From NCBI RefSeq assembly GCF_015706575.1, contig NW_024037072.1, forward strand, positions 23,871,162-23,935,161: 64,000 nt of DNA, read 5' to 3'. Positions 44,801 to 54,555 of the stretch are shown here, piece by piece. Source of the stretch: Patiria miniata. Lineage: Eukaryota > Echinodermata > Asteroidea > Valvatida > Asterinidae. Below the pieces are notes generated by a model. That model made no database searches, was not told the origin of the DNA, and saw nothing but the letters and a program-made list of their open reading frames with translations. Position numbers and translations under genes: made by a program. Numbering within the stretch: the first letter of the stretch is position 1; every line of letters begins with the position of its first letter.

Positions 44801-45921
44801 GCTGAAAAACAAAAGATTGTAGGCCTACATGAATGGGTGTTTGCTAACAAACGTGGGAGGGTTAAATAAAACATCTACGAAAATGTCAGAAGTACAGTGT
44901 ATGTTGGGCATGATCGGTCCATGTGCACGATCGGTCCATGTGCACGATCAGTCGATGGCGCTGCGCTATTGGTCAATCATGATGCAATCGGTCAATCGCG
45001 CTGCCATCAGTCGAACACAATTTCTTTCTAACACAGTTCTGGAGGTTTTTTTTTTTTTAAAAGGTAAGTAAAGTCCGCGATATCTGTAACGATCGACCAA
45101 TGGCACAGTGCGATTGAACAATCGCACAAATCAACGAATGCGCCCAACATACATGTAGGGCCTACATCAAATAGACAAGTTTGTACCTGAAATTTCATCT
45201 TGTTCTTACTTGAAGTCAGTTGACCAGTAATAGATAGTAGTCCCTGTATGTAGCCCATTGATGGAGGATGGTACACAAACGACAACGATGAATCCCAAAG
45301 GACAAATCTACCCATCCTTGGATGCACAGTCAACACTGCTTCCTGCTTCCCACCTTTGTCGTTTCTGTCATAGAACATCAAATCTCCATAGTCATTGATT
45401 TGCCAGTCTGGGGTCAGGAAAACTCTCCATGAATATTCAGTATCCAATCCTTGCTTGTCCAAGCCACACTGGACTTTTATGGAGTCCCCTCGTCTCAATA
45501 TCTCTGCTTGCACACTGTGTGGAGTGAAGTTTACCAGTTCGGGTAAACTCAAAATATTCTTCAAAAAACACACATTTTCATAAAATGGAGATGATAACTG
45601 AGCACTCCATGGGACTTTTTTTTGCAGCAAACAGCTTTGTTCTGCAGTTTGGTTATTAATAAGTGTGCTTGTCTCCTGCGCATGGCCATTCAGTTTCCAT
45701 TGTGCAAACTGTAACACGTAACTGTGGAGGGCATGTGCAGCTGGCTCAGTGATAACATTATCCAGCACAATAATGGAATGATCCGATGGGGTAGTGTGGA
45801 TGTTGGTGGCACCTGGCCAGAGCGTGGCTCCAACTGTGGGTAGGATCGCTACTGATGTGCAGTAAATCAGGAATGTTGACATCCAGGATAAACATACACA
45901 ATACATGTACCCAGGCTTCAT
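35809..45921 (-). CDS. Secreted tandem-domain 2-oxoglutarate/Fe(II) oxygenase, prolyl-4-hydroxylase-like, 7 coding exons
   Basis: Exons in transcript order: 45921-45187, 43855-43734, 42455-42305, 40945-40787, 39472-39286, 37108-36993, 36012-35809. All junctions fit GT-AG and join in phase (1,674 nt, 557 aa). Residues 1-25 are a hydrophobic signal peptide (YCVCLSWMSTFLIYC), so the protein enters the secretory pathway. Domain 1 (about 45-235) has the fold's blocks VFLTPDW, GDLMFYD and PRMGRFVLW, but Q and G occupy the positions of the HxD metal ligands. Domain 2 (about 285-485) keeps H382-x-D384 (RIHQD), YLNPDW, KYGRLAVF, H456 (IIPHS) and R469 (ARYTF) for 2-oxoglutarate. The C-terminal 65 residues are acidic (LSMEEEQLLEDL). 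Such enzymes hydroxylate peptidyl residues using Fe(II), O2 and 2-oxoglutarate; the substrate is unknown. A 3' splice site at 45942 implies an untranslated first exon upstream. The exon 7 acceptor (GACAAG before 36012) is the least certain. Confidence 0.85.
36535..36790. repeat. Guanine-rich low-complexity tract in 3' flank/intron 6
   Basis: Several G runs of 10-20 bases lie within 36539-36620 and again at 36770-36787, separated by short T/G pieces. This is a strong potential G-quadruplex cluster. It lies in the last intron of the oxygenase gene, so its transcript would carry C runs. Confidence 0.85.
37142..37662 (-). mobile_element. TTAA-flanked MITE, copy 2 (oxygenase intron 5)
   Basis: Inverted relative to the copy at 29084-29614. 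TTAA stands on both sides (37138 and 37663), with terminal repeats TATAGTCCATCATTTG. The GC-rich core (GCGCGCGCAAGCATTGGCACGA) is conserved between the two full-length copies. It begins about 30 bp upstream of exon 6 on the gene strand. Confidence 0.8.
38190..38457 (-). repeat. GTGGATCTAGG dispersed repeat, copy in oxygenase intron 5
   Basis: The ends GTGGATCTAGGGGGCGGGG and GAAAGCTAGATCCGCCCCTG are inverted. The interior (CTAGTAAAATGG, TTATTCTTGAATTGC, GATTTCAACATTTTCC) is found inverted in the copy at 43207-43490. It is a MITE- or SINE-like non-coding repeat with a G-rich flank. Confidence 0.75.
38470..39172. mobile_element. Pogo/Tigger-like DNA transposon relic hosting a nested insertion
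   Basis: CAGTGAAATCTCGATAAGTC (38481) and the right part ending TATCAAGATTTCACTTTATA form approximate inverted ends resembling pogo-type termini. Degenerate AACTCAAAACTG units lie between them. The middle is interrupted by the fold-back element 38605-39089. No coding capacity is left. The superfamily call rests only on the look of the ends. Confidence 0.45.
38605..39089. mobile_element. TTAA-flanked fold-back element nested in an older repeat
   Basis: An inverted repeat with arms of about 225 bp, starting AGAGGTTGTGGAATGC and ending GCATTCCACAACCTCT, flanked by TTAA (38601 and 39090). The arms meet near 38845 (CCCGATAAGAG). The sequence on both sides (AACTCAAAACTGT) shows that it interrupted a repeat. 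TTAA suits a piggyBac-like insertion, though a TA target site (TA next to AAGAGG) is equally readable. It lies in the large intron between oxygenase exons 5 and 6. Confidence 0.8.
40145..40440 (+). mobile_element. tRNA-derived SINE (oxygenase intron 4, antisense)
   Basis: The head has an A-box match TGGCCTACAGG (40166) and a perfect B box GGTTCGAATCC (40204), spaced as in tRNA genes. It is followed by the body AGGCAAGCCACTTCACCCCC, CTCTCTCCACCCAGGAG, ATAAATGGGTACCGG and GGTAACCTGTGATGGAC, which I recognise as a SINE body common in non-vertebrate deuterostomes. It ends in a TTTACTTTATA tail. It would be transcribed by RNA polymerase III if active. Confidence 0.8.
41106..41322 (-). repeat. Dispersed repeat of about 205 bp, copy B
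   Basis: Inverted counterpart of 32914-33118, sharing CAGACCATCCACGTGCAT, CGAGCAACAAGC and GCAGTTGCAGTTCTCC. It lies in the intron between oxygenase exons 3 and 4. Confidence 0.75.
42690..42900 (+). pseudogene. Possible LINE ORF2 C-terminal fragment
   Basis: An open stretch encodes KPWLDCISQDCKSRSIPRI followed by AMDRTFWHN. This pattern resembles the extreme C-terminal end of RT-bearing LINE proteins (WLDCV..D....R...AQDR..W). It is short and isolated in the intron between oxygenase exons 2 and 3, antisense to the gene. A relic at best. Confidence 0.4.
43207..43490 (+). repeat. GCGGATCTAG dispersed repeat, inverted copy
   Basis: It begins GTGCGGATCTAGCTTTCAGG and contains a C run (43317-43336). 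It continues with GGAAATGTTGAAATCTA, ATTCAAGAATAAATT and TTTACTAGTTTCATAA, all inverse to the copy at 38190-38457. It lies in the intron between oxygenase exons 2 and 3. Confidence 0.75.
44560..44690. repeat. GACTCGAGTC-rich minisatellite
   Basis: Degenerate units of the type GACTC(A/G)GACTCGAGTC repeat across about 110 bp in the first coding intron of the oxygenase gene. Many units are themselves palindromic. No function apparent. Confidence 0.6.
44898..45153. mobile_element. MITE with TGTATGTTGGGC ends
   Basis: TGTATGTTGGGC at the left matches GCCCAACATACA at the right. Inside, a 20-bp unit ATCGGTCCATGTGCACG is tandemly repeated (about 44911 and 44931), and ATTGGTCAATC-type motifs recur in both orientations. 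It ends only about 34 bp from the splice donor of oxygenase exon 1. Confidence 0.7.
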
Positions 45922-46529
45922 TGTCTGATGAATCACGGTACCTGTAAACAAAAAACAACAACAAAAATAAATAAATAAAAATTTTAAAAAACAGGTCAGA
46001 GTAACAATATTTGCCATTAACTGCTAACCCCAAAATCCATTCATTTCTGAAAATTGCAGAAAAAGCAAATGTTGTATGATTACCTTTTTAAATAGTATTT
46101 ATCACACTTTTTATCTTTTTGACATAAAGGCATAGGCCTTACAAGACAAGTTTTCAAAAAAAATGTTGCAACCTGATGCCATTTCCGCAATTGTGTATAA
46201 AATCTATGGAGAGTGAAACATTTTTTTCAAGTATTTGCTAACAAAATTGAAAATGTTTCTAAGTCCCAGATCCATGTATTATTATCATTTTTGCAATGAA
46301 TTTCCACTTCCCCTGTGGTTTAATTGAATAAAGGCTACGCACTGCGATACTATTCCTCCGAAAACGCAATTTATGAAAGGTTTCTATTAAAAAAAAAAAA
46401 AAAATTAAAAAAAACCACAATTTTAGGGGGGGCCCAAACGACATCTGCATACATGGTTATTTAGCGCCGTCTACAATACTTTTATGATACGTACGCAGGT
46501 ATATAATTATTTTTTTCCCACATTTTGGC

Positions 46530-46745
46530 GAGCACTGCGATAGCTCAGTCGATACAGGTTCGTGATTTTGAACCACGAGGTTGCTGGTTCGAAACACGGC
46601 TTTGCACTGTAGCAGTGTATTGTACATACATATAGTTGTCCTGTTGTGCCCTCCATACATTTGGGGCATTGACCAAGTGCATGATGGGAAAAGCCATGCC
46701 TTGGTTGGCAAGATGGCTCCTTTGAGCTGATCACACGTTTACTGA
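46530..46745 (+). mobile_element. tRNA-derived SINE, second type
   Basis: A-box match TAGCTCAGTCG (46541) and B-box match GGTTCGAAACA (46586) in tRNA-like spacing. Five-base stem halves TCGTG and CACGA lie in the anticodon position but with an enlarged loop, so it is not a functional tRNA. The body that follows (TTGTACATACATATAG, GGGCATTGACC) differs from the SINE at 40145. Confidence 0.6.
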
Positions 46746-47033
46746 TTATCGTCTAGGCCTACATGTATATTTATATCTGTTGTCAATCTGTATTGTCATT
46801 CATGTCCTGTCAACACCATCGGAATCCCCTGTTTGTAACCCTATTCGGTAATCCCGTTACAGCACCTGAATGTTTTTCTTTCCTAGCCTGAGGTTCTGGA
46901 CTTGGAGGATTTAAAGGGAAATAAAGTCCTAATTTCAAAAGTGACAAAACGTTCCAATTCATATTTTGTTTCTAATTTTATATTTTCTTCTCATGGTTTT
47001 AGAAAAGTTTGGGAGAAAAAAAATGCGCGGCCC

Positions 47034-47145
47034 GACCCCCCCCCCCCCCCTCCCCCATAATTTTCAGCGGGGGCCAGTGGCCCCTGCCCTGCGACCCCCC
47101 CCCCCCCCCCCGGGCCCCCCCCCCGGGCCCCCCCCCCCCCCCCCG
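47034..47145. repeat. Cytosine-rich low-complexity tract
   Basis: C runs of up to about 16 bases, broken by GGG and short mixed pieces. The plus-strand open frame across it reads only proline and glycine and is an artefact of composition. Confidence 0.85.
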
Positions 47146-47254
47146 GTTCCTACGTGCCTGCTAAAAAGTAAACATGCTTTTAAGTGCTATGACTCTGAAC
47201 GAAAATCTACTTTTAAACTTTGGGACTCACCTAAGAAGATGACATTGACACCAT

Positions 47255-47598
47255 GTTGTTATATCTGCAGGATTAATTTTGTAGAAAGAGGGCAGGGTTT
47301 TGATTTTTGAGGGAAATTATGAGGTAAAACAACGACAACTAGTGAGCTCAGACACTTGTCACAACTCGCGAACATCTCGACTAATTCTAAAAGTGCGCCC
47401 TCACGTGTTTACAATGTACAAGCCGGTTGCTAGAACTTCGCTGATTCGTTGATGAAAAGTTCCATTTAGAAGCCAACTTTTTTATTCTCAATTAAGTAGA
47501 GGACGACAACACCATTTTGAATAACTGCAGGATTAATATTGTGGAAAGAAGGCAGGGTTTTGATATTTTAGGGAAATTATGGGGTAAAAGTGACGTCA
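47255..47598 (+). repeat. Duplicated block of about 75 bp, spacing about 262 bp
   Basis: CTGCAGGATTAATTTTGTAG at about 47264 recurs at about 47526 as CTGCAGGATTAATATTGTGG. Both are followed by GGCAGGGTTTTGAT and AGGGAAATTATG(A/G)GGTAAAA. This indicates a two-unit tandem duplication. Non-coding. Confidence 0.75.
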
Positions 47599-48938
47599 AT
47601 AAAAATGAAAATGCTGAAAACAAACTTGGCAAGTCCAAGCAGTTGGTGGTAGACCGTCGCACAGTGGTCCGGCCAGAATCGCCTCAAAGTGTGCCAAAAT
47701 TCAAAATTAGTGAAAGTGACATTTTCAACTTTTTTCACTTGTTTGAGGAAGAAATCATCCTAAAGAATGTTTTCCACCCATATTTAATTTTTTCTGTAAG
47801 TTTTTGATTTTGTCACATACCCCTGTGAACATAAAAAAGTGCGAAATCTGCTCTTAAAGTGATAAAAGTGGCAACTTTGAACGTGTTTTGATTTATATGG
47901 AAAAGAAAGCAGTCAAAAAACCCTATATTTTGGAAATTACGATCAGTAAATTTGACCCAAAAAGAGGCCTTGGTTTTTTTTGTATTTCGCAAAAATAACG
48001 ACAATGCATTTAAAATTTTCGATGTATAGATGCTAAAGATATTTATTTTGAACCTACTTTAGGACAATTATGGCTTCAATAAATATTCTGTGCATCATTA
48101 GCACTTTTTTTGGAAGGCCGTTCTCAGCGATTTATGTTTACGAACGAGTCATGAATATTCAAAATAAGTCTACAAACACCTGGTATTGCGGTTGCTTTAC
48201 CGTGATCGGACGAGAACCGGTGTATTCAACGTGATATGGTCGTAGGCGCTTCAAAACCAGTCTGGGCCAGTCAAAAAAAATTGTTGCTGTCAAAATTCTT
48301 TAATGATAAAGATTAATCGGAAATTGGTCGGTAAAGTTTTATCGGTCGAAGAGCGATTAAAATGTTTTCAAAGAATATATCCATGAAAAGTCGTTCGCTT
48401 CATGAAAAACTGGGCACTTTCTGTGACCAAGTCAGAGGATATAAGAAATCCTTTTATGTGTATTCTTTCATGTTTGTTAGGCCTATAATTGTTTATAGCG
48501 AGACGGCGCCTTCACCTCACCCTTCACCTTTTGAAGCCGCCACATCATCCTTTTCTCAGTAAGTCGATCATTAATAGTTTAATGACAAACAGATGCAGCT
48601 GTATCAAACTGATTGTGAATTCAGTTTATTCAATGTTACGCTTACAATACATTTTAAAATTAGCCTATACTGCACATCAATCGATAAGTTTCGAATGTTT
48701 TTCTTTTCTTTCTTATTTAGGCCTATATATTGATGTTTTTATTTAGAAATACATTATACCCGCACGGTATATCCGCCAAGGTTGATGACGAGTTGGACAC
48801 ATTTTTGATAAATTTGTTTGACTGCATAAGTTATCATTTCAAGATTACAAATATCAAAGGTTTTTGCACAATTGTGGAGAAGTTCTTCGATTTGGACGGA
48901 TTTCAGTGAGGTTCTAACTTCTCAGCCTCTGCTCAGCA

Positions 48939-50203
48939 ATGGACATGAGACTTGTCCTCGTCATATTTTTCATTCTTTGGGTGAGTTTCAGATTACCTAC
49001 CTAGTCTGTTTGAATATAACATTGTCTAATCTGCGATATTTTGTATTGTCATTTCCCGACAAAGGCTTAATGGCATCTGGAAGTAGAGTTATGTTTGGTG
49101 TTTAAAACTGTTTACAAACCTCATTGACAAAACAATATGCCCATGCTTACCTTGTACATTTTAAGACGTAATTTCTTAAGGCCCGTGAATGTGTTAAGAG
49201 TGGCAGCACGGTGGGTTTTCTCACCACTGATGCGTTTACTATTTTGGCTACGAACAGTTTACTTGGGAGTCCTGTTAAAACAATTTGACATTATTGGCTA
49301 CTCTAGACAGCAGTTGCACATTTCTACTTGTTTCCACCGATTGTAATACTCGTTATGGGTTTTTTGCAATGTGCTCTGATGTTTTTTTTTCTGCATAATA
49401 AAGCCTAACAATTTTCAGATGGAGTTTGAAATTAGCACAACATGAAAGAAATGAGCTACCCTAGCGCCTATATTTATAATCTAACATACTACGGCTTTAA
49501 AATAGCCATCAAAATTGCATCCCTCTCGAAGGTCAAACTTCATATCCACATTTTGTCAAAGTCCCTCCTCTGAAAAACTGCAATTTATGACCCAACCCAG
49601 TCAAAATTTGCCAGAGCTACCTTTGAGTCATTGTCCTTTTATAAAAATCTTATCTGTCCCAACCGGATTATCTAACACTTGTCTATGATGTCAACTGATG
49701 TTCGTCCCTCTTCATGCGAAAACCAGTGTGTTAAGACAAGATAAGTTTGCGGCAGCACCTTGTGAATAAATCTCTTTTGTGAGTATGTGTGGTTCTGAAA
49801 AGAACCGGATGGACTCAACGTTTCGAACAGTATGCTCTGTCCGTCGTCAGGAGAATGTATGTGAAATATTGCCCCTAAAACTAAATTCGTGAGATCCTGT
49901 AAAATTTAAAAAAGAAAAAAGAAAAAAAAGAAGCCATTTTGGAGTCTTGCACGAAAACAAAATCTTACAGCATGATTGTATTTTGACAAATAGGTTGGTC
50001 ATGTGCACGGGATGGATCCAAAAGAATTGGAAGCGATGAAGATGCAGGATCAGCTGTGCAGCTTGTTCAAGGACATGCAATGTCTTACAGACGAAGATTG
50101 CCAGACCCTCGGATGTCATCAACTCAGCTGCCACTTCGAAAGGAACAAGTGCTATTATCGAGACCGTCACTCGATTATGAAACTCAAACGAACCAACAAC
50201 TAG
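48939..50203 (+). CDS. Secreted six-cysteine peptide A (2 coding exons, 83 aa)
   Basis: Coding exons 48939-48980 and 49994-50203 join in phase 0 (252 nt). An in-frame TAA at 48915 fixes the start. Residues 1-20 form a signal peptide (MDMRLVLVIFFILW, then VGHVHG), probably cut after Gly20. The mature part starts acidic (DPKELEAM) and carries six cysteines with spacings 7-5-4-4-6 (LC..QC..DC..GC..SC..KC), then a basic tail ending KLKRTNN. Even cysteine number and close packing predict three disulfides. A donor CAG/GTACAA lies 3 nt after the stop, so a 3' UTR exon probably follows. The gene pairs with the one at 59983-61774, which has the same exon structure and spacing pattern. The function is unknown; host defence, signalling or protease inhibition are possible. 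I recognise no named family. Confidence 0.72.
49787..49856 (-). repeat. Two-hairpin module, copy 2, with histone-mRNA-like stem-loop
   Basis: Read on the minus strand: GGTTCTTTTCAGAACC (49806-49791) matches the 6-bp stem, 4-nt loop histone 3'-end stem-loop. It is followed by ACACATACTC and a purine-rich AAAAGAGA (near 49771), where the histone downstream element would be. Upstream of it is a second hairpin, GGACAG with CTGTTC, next to CTGACGA and GAAAC. No histone frame is adjacent. It lies in peptide A's intron. A degenerate copy is at 30847-30916, so it is a dispersed repeat. Confidence 0.6.
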
Positions 50204-50599
50204 CAGGTACAAACAGCGCTATTATTTTAGTATCTCAAATTTAATTGGTCATGCAATGAAATTTTCTGAGGAACATATTTTGTGCAAGTTTCCAGTACTC
50301 TTAAATGTGTGAAAACTATATCTGCTATCCTGTTTTTGGTTGATTTTATTGAAAAGTGCACTTCTTTAGACATTTATTTTTTTCATGCTTTTTCGGAAAA
50401 CTGAGGGCTTTTTCAGGAAGACACTAAAAGTTCAGTTTATGTGTTTTCTGTTAAAATTGTGCACCCAACCACTTGCTCATTGAAAACATTCGTGAGAAAA
50501 GTTTGCTTATTGGCTTAATGCAATGCACTGACACAACAACGAATCACCTAAGAAAAGAAAATCTACAACAGCAAAGTATCCAATAACTCTGGCAATTTT

Positions 50600-50895
50600 T
50601 CGTGCAGAAACATGGGCGTCGCCAGGATTTTTTCTAGAGGGGGGCAAAACATATTTTCTCCCAAAAAACCTGTATTTTTCAACATATTCTCCATTTCTCA
50701 GTTTTAGAGGGGGGCAGGGACATTCCCCCCCCCCCCCCCCCAACTCATTAAATTTACACCACTATGACTTCGCGCCTCTTTTTCTTTTTTTTTTCTTTCT
50801 TTTTTTCTTCTTCTTCTTCTTTTTTTGTTTTGCTTTTCCGGAGGGGGGGGGGGGCAAGCGCCCCCCTTTCCCCACCCCTCGGGACGCCCATGTAC
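50600..50895. repeat. G-rich/pyrimidine dispersed repeat fragments
   Basis: ATGGGCGTCGCCAGGATTTTTT is followed by G-rich and C-run sequence, then a T/C tract (50770-50835) and an inverted GGGACGCCCATG end at 50880. The two ends, ATGGGCGTC and GACGCCCAT, are inverted repeats, so this may be one element of about 280 bp. No coding. Confidence 0.6.
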
Positions 50896-51359
50896 AGAAA
50901 TAGTTGTAACATTGAGCTTTCTGCTTGAAATGACATCACAATTTTGTCATGAATATGGAAATTCGCATTAGCATAACAACCAAAAAAAGACACCAAAATA
51001 CCTTTGAAAATGGCAAAATGAAAATTGAAACTAGGGTTAAATGAGACACACAGGTGCACTTTTAGGTATTGCATTAAACAAAATACATTACAATGCCCTT
51101 TAATGTCTCGTTATTTTCTTCATCTACACCATTATAAAGGCGAATTCATGGCCCTTCTCTTGATATAAGAATGGCTGTTACAGACAAGGAATGTTTTTAT
51201 GTTTATCTTTCATGAACCTGAAACTTTGGAGAGCTAGCTATAATTAATGAGCAATGTTTTTGTTTGAAATGATAATTATTATACCTATAAATGTTTGTTC
51301 AAAATATCTTGAATCGAAGCATAAAATCGATGCTTCTGCAACCAATGAAAAAGATATAC

Positions 51360-51560
51360 CTATTCAGTGGCGCACCCGGGGGGGGGGGGCTCGGGGGCTT
51401 GAAACCCCCTGTTTTTTGTTTTTTGTTGGTCAATTGTTTTTTAGTGACCCCCCCCCCCCAAAAAAAATCTTTTTCTGCCAAAAATTTGGGCAACATTTTT
51501 TGGAAACATTCAAACTTCTAGAAAATTTGTGAGAGCCCCCCCCCCCCCCCCCCAGCCAAA
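51360..51560. repeat. GGCGCACCCGGGG repeat with homopolymer runs
   Basis: CAGTGGCGCACCC followed by a G run, then C and A runs (51445-51470) and another C run (51537-51554). It resembles the other G-run-bearing dispersed repeats in this window (8039, 38190, 50611, 60137). Non-coding. Confidence 0.6.
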
Positions 51561-51615
51561 TTCTGGGAGTGCTACTGATACCTGTCATACTCTTTGTATC
51601 TATCTCCGTCTCCAG

Positions 51616-51875
51616 ATGCGGATGTTCACTACCAACGTTTGCACAAAGCAGGACATCCGCATGGGGACCTTATCATAACGGCCGACAAATCAGATGTTGT
51701 GGAGACAAAGTTTGGAATGTTTATATAAATGCGTCTATTAGCTTTTTGCACCAATTTTTTTTTTTTTTCATTGAACGTTTAGTGTAAATTGTCTAAAAGG
51801 AAAGAGATGAAATTTGATCGTACTTTTGTTAGTGATCATGCAAACAATTGGAATAAATATGTAATTTTAAAGGAA
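51616..51875 (+). other. Probable 3' UTR exon of peptide A
   Basis: TCTCCGTCTCCAG ending at 51615 is a good 3' splice site. AATAAA follows at 51852. The donor 3 nt after the peptide A stop codon (50206/50207) would splice to it. One frame stays open for about 36 codons (HYQRLHKAGHPHGDL) to a TAA, so an alternative coding use cannot be excluded, but I recognise no domain. Confidence 0.4.
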
Positions 51876-53728
51876 GACAGAGACCCTTGGAAGTCCGTCC
51901 GTGGAAGGATGCACATTTAGTAGTTCGTTTCAAATAACGTCTCAAGTCCCAAATAATTTCCAGTGGTATTCTAACGCAACTTGGCAAGGATACTCAAAAC
52001 GTCAGACTCGTATCTAACAAAAATACAACTTATTGGAATGTTCTTCAGATGGGGATTAAGACTTATCTGTGAATAATATGCATGATTTGTATCTAGTTTA
52101 TTGCAATTTTTTTTTTGTCCACGGGCATTTCAATACAAGCCTCCTTTTGGCTTCTGAAAACGCCCGATATTGGTTTGCTCCTGGTTTAGGTCATTAATTT
52201 TTTTTCAATTATTTCTTGATTATCTTTGATTGAAATACTTGTTCTGTAATTATCAGCTTTCCTTTAATTTTCACCAATATAGAAATAAATGTCAAATTGA
52301 ATTGAATTGAATTGAATGACCTTAATGTATTTTCCCTTTAATTATTTCTTCTCTCTTAATCTATCTGAACCAAGAAAATTTTTTTCCGACTTTGTTCTTT
52401 AGATGCAGTACATCAAAGAATCCTTATTGGTCTGAATCATTATTGGTTAAAAATCTACTGGATCATTGATTTGCTACAGTTTCATAGCCATACTGAACTT
52501 GTTAAACTTAATCAAAAGAATGTTTACCTAATTTTTTTAACTGAAAGGTGAAGATTTATCCGCTAATGTCCGGTATTTCGTACGCCGCATTACGACAGCT
52601 ACTTTCGTGTTGCTGTAGAAGGGTGACCCGGAAGAAATCGCTCGTATTATATCAACCCAGCAGTGATAATGACATGCCGCTTCGATCGCGAATAATGCTG
52701 TATACCTTTACTTTGTTCTTTGCAGTCACTTAAATTAAACTTAAATTATTATCTGAACTTACATTTAGTAAATAATAGCAATTCAATTCATCGCAAAACA
52801 TCGTTTCCTCTCTAAAATTATTTTCACTGTATTTCGCTTACAATCAAAGATTGATTCTTCGGCTCACAAATCTATCCTAAAACTACATTCAGTTTCAAAA
52901 CAAAAACGTTTGTTGCCAGTATTTTTGTTAACGAGTTAGTGGGAAAAGTCCATTCAAGAGCATTTATGTGTGGCACGATAGCATCATTTGTTGAAACGAC
53001 CAACAAACCTTCGGGGAAGCAGAACGCCCTCTTACGGCATGTTATGGGCATTGCAAACCAGTAGAGGCAAAACAGTCAAATTTTCAAATAGATACAGACA
53101 TTTGCTAATAAACCAATATCACATAATACCTTTTCTTTATTTGAAAATGGACTCTCTAATCTGTATCTCTAGTTTCACACTTTTCAATATCCCAAAGCTG
53201 CAGTAATTTGAGTTCATCTGTCATTTTCGATTTCAAAGGTCAATTTGTTATGAAAAGGAGCACGAGGCTGGTCATGGGCGACCATTGTGCACGCCCTCCC
53301 CTTAACCCCACTCACCCCTCTCCCCCCCCCCCATGCTTTGCGATGAACACTAATTTGTGTGTGTTATAACAAAACCTTGAATTGTTTTTTTTTCTAAAGC
53401 GCCTCAGGCCGCTTTGATGCGAAAAGGTGGCAATATCCAGTGTGAATTATATAACTGACATACAGATCCTAGTCATTTGATTGGTGGAACTTACATCACA
53501 TGACATTCGTTATTGCTCCCATTCACGCCGCGGCTCAAAAAGTACTATCCGCCCATGGAAAATGAGAAATATTATAACGCCTCACCCACAGATTCTGTGT
53601 CTTGATTGGCCGAGAGCGAGTCACATGTTACCATCTAATTTTGCTATCTTTCTGTGCACGGCCAAAAGTACTATGCGCATAGCAACCAAAGTACTAAACC
53701 ATTAGCAATCAAAGTACTATTTCCACGG
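51876..53728. other. Intergenic, no gene seen
   Basis: AT-rich sequence with a short GAATT repeat (52290-52315) and a C-rich stretch near 53320. The open frames are short and domainless. CATTTGATTGGTGGA (53475) recurs as CATCTGATTGGTGGA at 54749, which suggests element ends. Confidence 0.4.
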
Positions 53729-54141
53729 CGCGGTATTTGTGTGCAAATGCATGCTGGTGTGCGCGTTGCGCGTTGTGCTTAGCGCGTATTATTCCAAAGA
53801 GAGCGCGCCGCAGACTTGGGTTCAAACATTTCGTGAAGGGGTAGTTTTTAAGAGAGAAATACATTTTCCAACAATTTTTTATTGAAATTGAAGTTTATTT
53901 CAACTGTGTTCAGATTTAAATAATTTAAAATATTAAAATCAAGCAGAATCTGTGGGTGAAGTGTTATAAAACAAATATTGAATGCTTTATCTCGTGGTGA
54001 AGTAAAACTAGCCTCCCTCGGTGATCCATGGACCATTCTGTTTTCCCTCGGCTTCGCCTCGGGAAAATAGAATGGTCCATGGATCACCTCGGGAGGCTAG
54101 TTTTACTACACCACTCGAAGCATTCAATATTTGTATACTAT
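53729..54141 (+). mobile_element. Composite fold-back module, unit 1
   Basis: The left part starts GCGCGGTATTTGTGTGC. The right part is a fold-back (53961-54141) with outer ends AAACAAATATTGAATG and CATTCAATATTTGT, and a centre CTCGGCTTCGCCTCGGG near 54055. The same arrangement recurs directly in 54169-54555. No coding capacity. Confidence 0.75.
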
Positions 54142-54168
54142 TCAACAGTTAGGAATTAGGATCATGAT

Positions 54169-54555
54169 GCGGTATTTGTGTGCAAATGCATGCTGGTGTG
54201 CGCGTTCAGCGTTCAGCGTTCAGCGTAGCGCGTATTGTTCCAAAGAGCCAGCGCTACAGCGTTGGGTTCAAACATTTTCGTGAAGGGGTGGTTTGGACTA
54301 GAGAAATAGATTTTCCTCCAGTTTCGTATTGAAAAAGAGTTCAAATGTATCAAATGAAAAGGATCTATATGTCAGTTATATAAAACAAATATTGAGTGGC
54401 TTTAAATTGGGAAATGGGAGGAATATTATCGCTCGGTAAAATCTGGACTTTTCCAGTTCACTCGGCTTCGCCTCGTGAAATGGAAAAGTCCAGATTTTAC
54501 CTTGCAATAATATTCCTTCCATTCCACGCTGAGCCACTCAATATTTGTATAATAG
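54169..54555 (+). mobile_element. Composite fold-back module, unit 2
   Basis: The left part GCGGTATTTGTGTGCAAATG matches unit 1, with a triplicated CGTTCAG. The fold-back part (54375-54555) has the same outer ends (AAACAAATATTGAGTGG) and the same CTCGGCTTCGCCTCG centre, but arms of different sequence (TAAAATCTGGACTTTTCC). Confidence 0.75.

Larger units (their letters stand above)
45922..48938. other. Intergenic region between divergent genes
   Basis: About 3 kb between the oxygenase start codon (minus) and the first peptide start codon (plus). Both promoters may be here. Contents: a tRNA-like SINE (46530), C-rich tracts (47034-47145) and a duplicated block (47255/47517). Possible untranslated first exons cannot be placed; a donor-like TCA/GTAAGT at 48558 is one candidate. 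Confidence 0.45.

Noticed and set aside
46530-46610. tRNA gene
   Set aside because: A and B boxes are present but the acceptor stem does not close and the anticodon loop is too long; better read as a SINE head.
46966-47310. Proline-rich open frame on the plus strand
   Set aside because: Produced entirely by poly-C runs.
49768-49856. Histone gene 3' end
   Set aside because: No histone coding sequence lies upstream on the minus strand, and a second degenerate copy shows it is a repeat.
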